A stretch of 64,000 nt of DNA. Source: Clavibacter sepedonicus. Its GTDB lineage: Bacteria; Actinomycetota; Actinomycetes; Actinomycetales; Microbacteriaceae. The position numbers and the translations under genes are program-made. Below, piece after piece: positions 55,995 to 64,000 of this stretch. The stretch spans positions 1,984,001 to 2,048,000 of the forward strand of contig NC_010407.1 in assembly GCF_000069225.1 (NCBI RefSeq), written 5' to 3'. Each line of letters starts with the position of its first letter. The stretch's first letter is position 1. The notes beneath the pieces are model-generated. The model saw only the letters and a program-made list of their open reading frames with translations. It was not told the DNA's origin and did not search any database.

Positions 55995-56894
55995 TTACTT
56001 GCTGGAGGCGAGCGCGTCCGCGCCGCCGACGATCTCGGAGATCTGCTGCGTGATCTCGGTCTGGCGCGCGTTGTTCCGCAGCCGCGTGTAGGTGGTCACG
56101 AGCTTGTCAGCGTTGTCGCTCGCCGACTTCATGGCCTTCTGGCGCGCGGCGTGCTCGGAGGCGGCCGACTGCAGCATCGCGTTGAAGATGCGGCTCTCGA
56201 TGTAGACGGGGAGCAGCGCGTCGAGAACGTCGCCCACCTCGGGCTCGAACTCGTAGAGCGGCAGGACGGCACCCTCGACGGGCGCCTCCACCCCCTCGAC
56301 GACCTCGAGCGGCAGCAGGCGGACGACCTCCGGCTTCTGCGTGGCGATCGACACGAAGCGGTTGAAGACGATGTGGATCTCGTCCACGCCGCCCTCGGAC
56401 GCCGGCGTCACGAACTTCTCCACGAGCGCGTCGCCGATCGACTTCGCGGTCTCGAACTCGGGCTTCTCCGTGCTGCCGGTCCAGATGCGCTCCGAATCCC
56501 GCTTGCGGAACTTGAAGTACCCGACGGCCTTGCGGCCCACCAGGTAGTAGACGATCTCCTTGCCCTGCGAACGGAGGAGCTCGGCGAGCTGCTCCGACTC
56601 CTTCAGGACGCTGGAGCTGAACGCGCCGGCGAGGCCGCGGTCGGAGGCGAAGATGACGATCGCCGCCCGCTCCACCTTCTCGGGCTCGGTCGTGAGGATG
56701 TGGTCGACGTTGGAGAACGTCGCCACCGCCGAGACCGCGCGCGTGACGGCGCGGGAGTACGGCGCGGACGCCGCCATCCGCTGCTGCGCCTTCTGGATGC
56801 GCGACGCGGAGATCAGCTCCATCGCGCGGGTGATCTTCTTCGTCGTCTGCGCGGACTTGATCTTCTGCGTGTAGACCCGGAGTTGCGCTCCCAT
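55995..56894 (-). CDS. atpG: ATP synthase F1 gamma subunit
   Basis: 299 residues. Central rotor stalk: N-terminal helix [20 protein letters not shown], Rossmann middle ([20 protein letters not shown]) and C-terminal helix ([38 protein letters not shown]). Between atpA and atpD as usual. Confidence 0.96.
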   Translation of the reverse strand: MGAQLRVYTQKIKSAQTTKKITRAMELISASRIQKAQQRMAASAPYSRAVTRAVSAVATFSNVDHILTTEPEKVERAAIVIFASDRGLAGAFSSSVLKESEQLAELLRSQGKEIVYYLVGRKAVGYFKFRKRDSERIWTGSTEKPEFETAKSIGDALVEKFVTPASEGGVDEIHIVFNRFVSIATQKPEVVRLLPLEVVEGVEAPVEGAVLPLYEFEPEVGDVLDALLPVYIESRIFNAMLQSAASEHAARQKAMKSASDNADKLVTTYTRLRNNARQTEITQQISEIVGGADALASSK

Positions 56895-56943
56895 TGGTCT
56901 CCCTATCGGTCTCGGTCGGTGGCGGATCGGTGGGACAAGCGCG

Positions 56944-58581
56944 TCAGCGCTTGCCCTTGACGATCTGCTCCTGGTTGACGTCCTCGGCCTTGGCGGGCTC
57001 GAACTTCTCGGATCCGACGGAGGCGAGCGGCTTGCCCTCGCCCGTCTGGAACTCGAGCTTGAACCGGTCCACGGCCTTGTCCATCGCGTCGATGATGTCG
57101 TCGGTGAGGACGTTCTTCTCCTTGAGCTGCGACAGCACCTCCGTGTTGCGGTGGAGGTGGTCGAGCAGCTCGCGCTCGAAGCGGAGGATGTCCTCGACGG
57201 GCACCTCGTCGAGCTTGCCCTTCGTGCCCGCCCAGATCGAGACGACCTGCTCCTCGATGGGGAACGGCGAGTACTGGGGCTGCTTGAGCAGCTCCGTCAG
57301 GCGCGCGCCACGGGCGAGCTGGCGACGGCTGGCCGCGTCGAGGTCGGACGCGAAGATCGCGAACGCCTCGAGGGAGCGGTACTGCGCGAGCTCGAGCTTG
57401 AGCGTGCCGGAGACCTTCTTGATGCTCTTCACCTGCGCGTCGCCGCCGACGCGGGACACCGAGATGCCGACGTCGACCGCGGGACGCTGGTTGGCGTTGA
57501 AGAGGTCGGACTGCAGGAAGATCTGGCCGTCGGTGATCGAGATCACGTTGGTCGGGATGTACGCCGAGACGTCGTTCGCCTTCGTCTCGATGATGGGCAG
57601 GCCCGTCATCGATCCGGCGCCCAGCTCGTCCGAGAGCTTGGCGCAGCGCTCGAGCAGGCGGGAGTGCAGGTAGAAGACGTCGCCGGGGTACGCCTCGCGT
57701 CCCGGCGGACGACGCAGAAGGAGCGAGACAGCGCGGTAGGCCTCGGCCTGCTTGGACAGGTCGTCGAAGATGATGAGGACGTGCTTGCCGCCGTACATCC
57801 AGTGCTGGCCGATGGCCGAGCCGGTGTAGGGAGCGAGGTACTTGAAGCCGGCGGGGTCGGACGCGGGGGACGCGACGATGGTCGTGTACTCCATGGCGCC
57901 GGCCTCCTCGAGGGCGCCGCGCACCGAGGCGATGGTGGAGCCCTTCTGGCCGATGGCGACGTAGATGCAGCGGACCTGCTTGTTCGTGTCGCCCGACTCC
58001 CAGTTGGCCTTCTGGTTGATGATCGTGTCGATCGCGATGGCCGTCTTGCCGGTCTGGCGGTCGCCGATGATGAGCTGGCGCTGGCCGCGGCCGATCGGGA
58101 TCATGGCGTCGATGGCCTTGATGCCGGTCTGCATGGGCTCGTGCACGCTCTTGCGCTGCATGACGCCGGGTGCCTGGAGCTCGAGGGCGCGGCGGCCCTC
58201 GTTCGCGATCTCGCCCTGGCCGTCGATGGGGTTGCCCAGCGGGTCCACGACGCGGCCGAGGTAGCCGTCGCCGACGGGGACGGAGAGCACCTCGCCGGTG
58301 CGGCGCACCTCCATGCCCTCCTCGATGCCGGCGAACTCGCCGAGCACGATGACGCCGATCTCGCTCTCCTCCAGGTTCTGGGCGAGGCCCAGGGTCCCGT
58401 CGGCGAACGTGATGAGCTCGTTGGCCATGACGCCGGGCAGGCCCTGCACGTGGGCGATTCCGTCGCCCGCGTCGAGCACGTAGCCGACCTCGGTGGTCGA
58501 GGCCTTGCCGGGCTCGTAGGACTGCACGAAGTCCTTGAGCGCGTCCCGGATCTCGTCGGGGCTGATCGAAAGTTCTGCCAT
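56944..58581 (-). CDS. atpA: ATP synthase F1 alpha subunit
   Basis: 545 residues from ATG 58581 (AAAGGGA about 6 nt upstream; an ATG at 58602 is in frame but worse). P-loop [37 protein letters not shown] and the signature [14 protein letters not shown]. Non-catalytic nucleotide-binding subunit. Confidence 0.97.
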   Translation of the reverse strand: MAELSISPDEIRDALKDFVQSYEPGKASTTEVGYVLDAGDGIAHVQGLPGVMANELITFADGTLGLAQNLEESEIGVIVLGEFAGIEEGMEVRRTGEVLSVPVGDGYLGRVVDPLGNPIDGQGEIANEGRRALELQAPGVMQRKSVHEPMQTGIKAIDAMIPIGRGQRQLIIGDRQTGKTAIAIDTIINQKANWESGDTNKQVRCIYVAIGQKGSTIASVRGALEEAGAMEYTTIVASPASDPAGFKYLAPYTGSAIGQHWMYGGKHVLIIFDDLSKQAEAYRAVSLLLRRPPGREAYPGDVFYLHSRLLERCAKLSDELGAGSMTGLPIIETKANDVSAYIPTNVISITDGQIFLQSDLFNANQRPAVDVGISVSRVGGDAQVKSIKKVSGTLKLELAQYRSLEAFAIFASDLDAASRRQLARGARLTELLKQPQYSPFPIEEQVVSIWAGTKGKLDEVPVEDILRFERELLDHLHRNTEVLSQLKEKNVLTDDIIDAMDKAVDRFKLEFQTGEGKPLASVGSEKFEPAKAEDVNQEQIVKGKR

Positions 58582-58636
58582 CTTCTTTCCCTTTGCATTC
58601 ACGGGAGCCTGCGGCCCCCGAGGTGACGCCCGCCGG

Positions 58637-59428
58637 TCAGGCGAACTGGAGTCTCAAATCGTTGATCCTGGTGGCGACGCTGCCGTCGATGACGTCGTCG
58701 CCGATCTGGACGCGGAGGCCGCCGACGAGATCGCGGTCCACGACCTGGTTCAGCTCGATCCGCCGGGAGTACCGGCGGCTCAGCGCCTGCGCCAGGCGCT
58801 CCGACTGCTCGGGCGACAGGGGCGAGGCGACGCTGACCGTGGCGATGGTGAGGCCCGCCTGGTCGGCGACGAGGGTGGCGGCGTGACGGACGAGCTCCCC
58901 GATGCGGCGGCCGCGGGGCTGCTGCACGAGCTGCTCGACGATGACGACCGTCTGCTCCGATGCCCGGCCGTCGAGGAGACGGTGGACGAGCGTCGACTTG
59001 GCCTCGGGGTCGCCCAGCTTGTCCCCGAACGCCAGCTCGAGGCCGTCGTCGGTGGACACGGCGCGGCCGAACGTGAACAGCTCGGACTCGACGGGCGTGC
59101 CCTCGGGCGCCGAGATCGCCACGGCGCGGATGCCGAGCTCCTCGATGCCCGCCAGCAGCTCGTCGTGCGACGACCAGCGGCCGTCGACGACCGCGCGGAG
59201 GACGCGGAGCGTCGGCTCCTGCACGGTGGCGCCGAAGACCCGGTCCACGATGCTGTGCTTGACCTCCGGCGCGATGCCGGTGTCCGCCAGCGCGGAGAGC
59301 AGGTGCGTGGATCCGCCGATGGCGCGGCCGGCTCCGAGGAGCTGACCGGCCGTCGACAGGTCGACGCCCCCGAGCTCCGCGAGGACGCGGCGTGCCGAGT
59401 CCAGCGATGCGCGCGATGCACTGCCCAT
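58637..59428 (-). CDS. atpH: ATP synthase F1 delta subunit
   Basis: 263 residues, long for a delta subunit, with an N-terminal helical domain ([20 protein letters not shown]) and the conserved C-terminal [20 protein letters not shown]. Connects F1 to the peripheral stalk. ATG 59428 overlaps the atpF stop by one base (TGATG). Confidence 0.94.
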
Positions 59429-59994
59429 CAGCTGGCGGATCCCGTCCTGCCGGCGGTCTCGCTGGCCTCCAGGTCGGCGAGGAACCGGTCGACGAGCGCG
59501 GTGGAGCGCTGGTCGTCCGCGAGGCTCTGGCCGATGACGCCCGACGCGAGGTCGATCGCGAGCGATCCAACCTCGGAGCGGAGCGAGACGACCGCCTGCT
59601 GGCGCTCCGCCTCGATCTGCTGCGTGCCGCTCGCGGTGATCCGGGCGGCGTCGGCCGTGGCCTGCTCCTTGATCTCCGCGGCGATCACCGAGGCGTCGAC
59701 ACGGGCCTGCTCGCGGATGCGACCGGCCTCCGCGCGTGCCTCGACGAGCTGCGCGGTGAGCTCGGCCTTCGCGGCGTCGGCTTCCGCCTGCGCGCGCTCG
59801 GCCTTCTCGATGCCGCCGGCGATCGCCTCGGTGCGGCCGTCGAGCATGGCGTAGACGCGCGGGAGCGCGTACTTCCAGATGACGACCAGGAGGACGACGA
59901 ACACGACCGCCGACCACACGATGTCGTAGACCGCGGGTAGGAGGATGCTCGGCGCTTCTTCACCTGCCGCCATCACGTTGTGGGGCGTGAGCAT
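59428..59994 (-). CDS. atpF: ATP synthase Fo b subunit
   Basis: 188 residues. One membrane helix ([20 protein letters not shown]) then a long charged coiled coil ([20 protein letters not shown] onward) forming the peripheral stalk. GGGGAG 7 nt before ATG 59994. Confidence 0.96.
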
Positions 59995-60005
59995 GTGCGT
60001 CTCCC

Positions 60006-61104
<1,099 letters not shown>

Positions 61105-61223
61105 CGCTATCTCCTGTTTCGGGGCGTGGAGCGCGAACTCTCGCGGCGACGAACGGATGGGGTGAGAAGACGCCGGCGTGAGGTGGAACTGGGCACGGCC
61201 CGACGGGAATCGTCACGAAAGAG

Positions 61224-61252
61224 ACTATCAACAATGAGGGTGCCCTGACTAA
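61224..61252 (-). promoter_or_regulatory. Candidate atp operon promoter
   Basis: On the reverse strand TTAGTC (61247-61252), 17 nt, GATAGT (61224-61229), in the only AT-rich stretch upstream of atpB. It leaves a leader of about 110 nt. IS copy B ends 40 bp upstream of the -35 box. No atpI gene is seen between the promoter and the IS. Confidence 0.45.
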
Positions 61253-61301
61253 TCGCGTCCCCTCTTCCGGCGCCCGAGGGCGCGCGGCTAGCTGTACTGG
61301 G

Positions 61302-62264
61302 TCATGACGTTGGTGACACTCGGGCCGCGGGCGTGAGCCCGTGGCTCGAGTGGATCCGTTCAGTGTTGTAGTGCTCGATGAAGGGGTCAAGCGCGTCGGC
61401 CCGGTGTTGGTTGCCGGTGAAGGGTTGCCGGTAGGCCCACTCGGTCGCGAGGGTCCGGTTGAAGCGCTCGACCTTGCCGTTCTGCCAGGGGCAGTGCGGG
61501 CGGATGAACTTCTGCCGCGCGCCCAGGTCCTGGACGGCGTTCTTGAACGCGGTCGAGTGCCGGTAGGCGAACGCGTTGTCCGTGATGACCCGCTCGATCC
61601 GGGTGATCCCATGCCCGGCGAAGTACGCCGCTGCGCGGGTCAGGAACCCGGCCGCGGTCGCGCCTTTCTCATCGGGATGGATCTCCGCGTAGGCGAGACG
61701 GGTGTGGTCATCGACCGCGGCATGGACGTAATCGAACCCGATCCCGCGGCCGCGGACCTGCTCGCTGCGCCCGTGGACCCGCCAGCCGCCTCCGTCCGGG
61801 ATCCTCCCGAGCTTCTTCACGTCCACGTGGATCAGATCACCCGGATGCTCGTGCTCATACCGGTGCGCCGTTGACCGGGATGCCCGGATCACGGCCCCGG
61901 TGACGGGGTCCAACCATGCCAACGGCGGCGCCCCGTGCCGGCGCAGGATGCGGGAGATCGTACGGGATGGAACACCTGTCACCGGCGCCAGCCGCGCAGG
62001 ACCCGCCCGCAACTGGGCCCGCGCTTCCAGCACGGCCCGTTCCCGCTCCGGGCTCGTTCGCCTCGGTACTGACCGGGGCCGCGATGACCGATCCGTCAGC
62101 CCTCGCAGCCCCTCGGCACGGAACCGGTTCACCCATCGATGCGCGCACTGCCGCGACACCCCCAGCTCCCGCGCGACGTGCGCGACCGGCCGACGATCCT
62201 CCACCACCCGCCGCACGAGGAGAACCCTCCCGTGAACCGTCAGACGAGCATTACCGTGGGACAT
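61302..62264 (-). CDS. IS481-family DDE transposase (copy B)
   Basis: 320 residues, identical to the copy A transposase except Gly for Ser in FTGNQHRADALDPF. All catalytic residues are present, so it is potentially active. AGGAGG lies 5 nt before ATG 62264. Confidence 0.96.
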   Translation of the reverse strand: MSHGNARLTVHGRVLLVRRVVEDRRPVAHVARELGVSRQCAHRWVNRFRAEGLRGLTDRSSRPRSVPRRTSPERERAVLEARAQLRAGPARLAPVTGVPSRTISRILRRHGAPPLAWLDPVTGAVIRASRSTAHRYEHEHPGDLIHVDVKKLGRIPDGGGWRVHGRSEQVRGRGIGFDYVHAAVDDHTRLAYAEIHPDEKGATAAGFLTRAAAYFAGHGITRIERVITDNAFAYRHSTAFKNAVQDLGARQKFIRPHCPWQNGKVERFNRTLATEWAYRQPFTGNQHRADALDPFIEHYNTERIHSSHGLTPAARVSPTS

Positions 62265-62265
62265 C

Positions 62266-62318
62266 GAGGCCTCCTGGCGATGGTTGAACTGAACAGCTCC
62301 ATCAAGCCAGGAGGCCTC
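62266..62318 (-). promoter_or_regulatory. SD-masking hairpin upstream of transposase B
   Basis: Same 13-bp inverted repeat as in copy A (62266-62278 with 62306-62318), covering the transposase ribosome site. Confidence 0.7.
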
Positions 62319-62401
62319 TTCACACGCCCCGAAGTGTCACCAACGTCATGGCCGAGTACACCAGGCCGGGAGCACCGGCCCGGTAGGCGAGGATGGACAC
62401 C

Positions 62402-63496
62402 GTGACCGACGCCGCCTCCCCCGTCTCCCCCCTCCGCCTCCACGACACCGCCGCCCGCGGGTTCGCCTCCGACAACTACTCCGGGATCCACCCCGAGGTG
62501 CTCGCGGCCATCGCGGCCGCGAACGACGGGCACCAGGTCGCGTACGGTGGCGACGCCTACACGGCCCGCCTGCAGGAGGTCGTCGGCGAGCACTTCGGCC
62601 GCGGCGCCGAGGCGTTCCCCGTCTTCAACGGCACGGGCGCGAACGTCACCGGACTCTTGTCGATGCTGCCGCGCTGGGGTGCCGTGATCTGCGCGACCAC
62701 GGCCCACATCAACACCGACGAGGGCGGCGCCCCCGAGCGCGTCGCCGGCATCAAGCTCCTCCAGGTGCCCACCGAGGACGGCAAGCTGACGCCCGAGCTC
62801 ATCGACCGCGAGGCGTGGGGCTGGGGGGACGAGCACCGCGCGCAGCCGCTCGCCGTGAGCATCACGCAGACCACCGAGCTCGGCACCGTCTACACGCCGG
62901 CCGAGGTGCGGGCGATCGCCGACCATGCGCACGAGCGCGGCATGCGCCTGCACATGGACGGTGCGCGCCTGTCGAACGCCGCCGCCACGCTGGACGCACC
63001 CTTCCGCGCGTTCACGTCGGACGCGGGCGTCGACGTCGTCAGCTTCGGCGGCACCAAGAACGGCCTGCTCTACGGCGAGGCGATCGTGGTGCTCGACCCC
63101 GAGGCGTCCGAGGGACTCACCTACCTGCGCAAGCTCAACATGCAGCTCGCGTCGAAGATGCGGTTCGTGAGCGCGCAGCTGCTGGCGCTGCTCGGATCCG
63201 AGGTCGACGGCGTGCCGCTGTACCTCCGCTCCGCGCGCCACGCGAACGGCATGGCCGCGCGCCTCCGGGCCGCGCTCGAGGGCGTCGACGGCGTGGAGTT
63301 CACGCAGGAGACGCAAGCGAACGGCCTGTTCGCGATCCTCCCCGAGGGCGTCGCCGACCGCCTCCGCGGCGAGTTCCGCTTCTACGACTGGGATCCGGCC
63401 CGCCGCGAGGTGCGCTGGATGTGCTCCTTCGACACCACCGAGGACGACATCGACCGCTTCGCCACGGCGATCCGCCGGGAGGTCGGGGCGGGGTAG
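62402..63496 (+). CDS. Low-specificity L-threonine aldolase (beta-eliminating lyase family)
   Basis: 364 residues from GTG 62402. PLP fold type I: NYSGIHPEVLAAIAAANDGH, VAYGGDAYTARLQE, FPVFNGTGANVTGL, LHMDGARLSNAA and the PLP lysine in SFGGTKNGLLYGE. Cleaves L-threonine and allo-threonine to glycine and acetaldehyde. GAGGAT lies 7 nt before the GTG, the leaderless layout; ATG 62393, three codons earlier, is the alternative. IS copy B ends only 41 bp upstream, so the native -35 region may have been replaced by IS sequence. Confidence 0.9.
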   Translation: MTDAASPVSPLRLHDTAARGFASDNYSGIHPEVLAAIAAANDGHQVAYGGDAYTARLQEVVGEHFGRGAEAFPVFNGTGANVTGLLSMLPRWGAVICATTAHINTDEGGAPERVAGIKLLQVPTEDGKLTPELIDREAWGWGDEHRAQPLAVSITQTTELGTVYTPAEVRAIADHAHERGMRLHMDGARLSNAAATLDAPFRAFTSDAGVDVVSFGGTKNGLLYGEAIVVLDPEASEGLTYLRKLNMQLASKMRFVSAQLLALLGSEVDGVPLYLRSARHANGMAARLRAALEGVDGVEFTQETQANGLFAILPEGVADRLRGEFRFYDWDPARREVRWMCSFDTTEDDIDRFATAIRREVGAG

Positions 63497-63497
63497 C

Positions 63498-63519
63498 GTC
63501 CCGTCGACGTCGACGGGAC
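63498..63519 (+). terminator. Palindrome after threonine aldolase
   Basis: Perfect 22-bp palindrome (GTCCCGTCGAC and its complement) one base past the stop. Confidence 0.65.
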
Positions 63520-63753
63520 CCGAGGCCATAGCGGCGACCTTCGGCATCATCTGCGCGGTCTGGAGCGGTTTCGTCGAAGCAACGTCTGGTGACGGATCAC
63601 CGCCTGCGCACAAGGTCGTCAGGAACGAAGCCCTGCAGCACGAACGCCCTGGCGGCTGAGCATCGGGGCCATCATCGCATCTGAACGAGGATCCCCTATC
63701 GGAACTTGACCATGACATGGCGATCCGTTCGGGGGGCGGGGCCCAATATGTAG
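63520..63753. other. Gene-free stretch, lower GC
   Basis: No convincing gene. A short frame reads AIAATFGIICAVWSGFVEA then stops, with no start or ribosome site, and resembles nothing I recognise. Base composition is visibly less GC-rich than the flanking genes, so this may be debris at the left edge of the acquired Abi locus. Confidence 0.4.
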
Positions 63754-63759
63754 TAGAGT
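63754..63759 (+). promoter_or_regulatory. Possible -10 box of the Abi locus
   Basis: TAGAGT in the AT-rich AATATGTAGTAGAGTCAAC, placing a start near 63766 just before the hairpin RNA. No recognisable -35 box. Confidence 0.4.
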
Positions 63760-63811
63760 CAACCCATCACGATCGGCCCGCTCGCCTTACGGCTCGGGCC
63801 GATTTTCTTTT
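63760..63811 (+). ncRNA. Candidate small hairpin RNA upstream of the Abi gene
   Basis: A single-stranded CAACCCATCACG is followed by a stem of 9 bp (ATCGGCCCG, 63772-63780, with 63795-63803), a small internal loop, 3 bp (GCC/GGC), a TTAC loop and a T-rich tail (TTTTCTTTT). This is a complete terminator, so most transcripts from the upstream promoter should end as an RNA of about 45-50 nt before the Abi gene. AbiF-type genes are known to be preceded by a conserved structured RNA (abiF RNA). The match is inferred from position and shape. Confidence 0.5.
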
Positions 63812-63825
63812 CCCGGGAGCGCCCA

Positions 63826-64000
63826 ATGGAGTATGCCAAGCCGTGGCTATCGATCGAGGACCAGATCGAGGGGCTCTCCCGTCGAGGCCTGGAGGTAGGG
63901 GACCGGCGCGAGGCTGGCGCCATCCTCCGGAACGTCGGGTACTACCGCTTGACCGGGTACCTCTACCCCTTCCGCCAGTCCGAGCGCTACGTCGATGACG
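63826..64000 (+). CDS. Abi-family protein (AbiD/AbiF, Abi_2), 3' end beyond window
   Basis: The first 58 residues are visible: MEYAKPWLSIEDQIEGLSRR, then EAGAILRNVGYYRLTGYLYP and FRQSERYVDD. The KPWLSIEDQIE opening and LRNVGYYRLTGYLYPFR are the Abi_2 signature. GGGAG 6 nt before ATG 63826. Family members are abortive-infection or toxin-like proteins, many with an HEPN-type RxxxxH further on, outside this window. Together with the upstream hairpin RNA it may form an RNA-antagonised toxin system. Likely a horizontally acquired defence gene. Confidence 0.82.
   Translation, partial: MEYAKPWLSIEDQIEGLSRRGLEVGDRREAGAILRNVGYYRLTGYLYPFRQSERYVDD

Larger units (their letters stand above)
61293..62360 (-). 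mobile_element. IS481-family insertion sequence, copy B
   Basis: 1,068 bp, same element as copy A in reverse orientation, with intact ends (TGTACTGGGTCATGACG left, TGTACTCGGCCATGACG as complement on the right). The flanks do not match: GCTAGC on the left (61287-61292), CCAGGC on the right (62361-62366). Lies between the atp promoter and the threonine aldolase gene. Confidence 0.95.

Noticed and set aside
63520..63753. Small coding gene before the Abi locus
   Set aside because: The only frame has no start codon with a ribosome site and no recognisable family.

Overview
The window is a high-GC actinobacterial chromosome segment. Gene content and order point to Microbacteriaceae, most likely Clavibacter. 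Three IS481-type insertion sequences plus several genes broken by single stops or frameshifts would fit an IS-rich, decaying genome such as C. sepedonicus; that species-level call is inference, not shown by the sequence.

Layout. 1-6652: a secreted RHS/YD-repeat polymorphic toxin gene, cut by the window edge and carrying two in-frame stop codons. Its lower-GC toxin tip is still open in frame beyond the second stop. 6819-12482: siderophore-interacting protein, lipB-lipA (lipoate synthesis), a PadR regulator overlapping an ABC1/AarF kinase, and a broken P-loop kinase. 12625-33288: an initiator tRNA and a conserved actinobacterial block (UPF0182 membrane protein, PDZ/Lon-like protease, zincin-like metalloprotease, ThiF-like protein, UvrD2, NudC, a pseudokinase, the AdnB-AdnA helicase-nuclease pair, DUF3107, a ferritin-like protein, a DEAD-box helicase). 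From memory its order resembles Mycobacterium tuberculosis Rv3193c-Rv3211.

33290-45599: IS copy A, then a PHP phosphoesterase, a frameshifted endonuclease/exonuclease/phosphatase gene, aminopeptidase P, a stress protein, MgtE-like, DUF1003 and Mrp proteins, a LysR regulator with a divergent 40-residue membrane peptide, TatB, an O-methyltransferase and IS copy C (a different IS481-type element). 45601-54116: DUF3117, a PIG-V-like mannosyltransferase, divergent dapE/dapD (lysine/DAP synthesis), PP2C and FHA signalling genes, Lrp, an alkylation-repair pair (ogt-tag) and yaaA. 54228-61104: the complete atpBEFHAGDC operon for F1Fo ATP synthase, transcribed leftward, with an apparent CTG start for atpB. 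61293-62360: IS copy B, inverted relative to A and without a target duplication. 62402-64000: threonine aldolase, then the start of an Abi-family (AbiD/AbiF) gene preceded by a short hairpin RNA candidate.

The most interesting points are: the RHS toxin tip behind two stops; the Abi gene with a candidate upstream RNA; insertion of the IS elements at CTAG, which is the stop codon of the interrupted genes (IS C even borrows its own transposase stop from the target); SD-masking hairpins in all three ISs; and a repeated leaderless-promoter layout (-10 box, 6-7 nt, start codon) in 14 genes.
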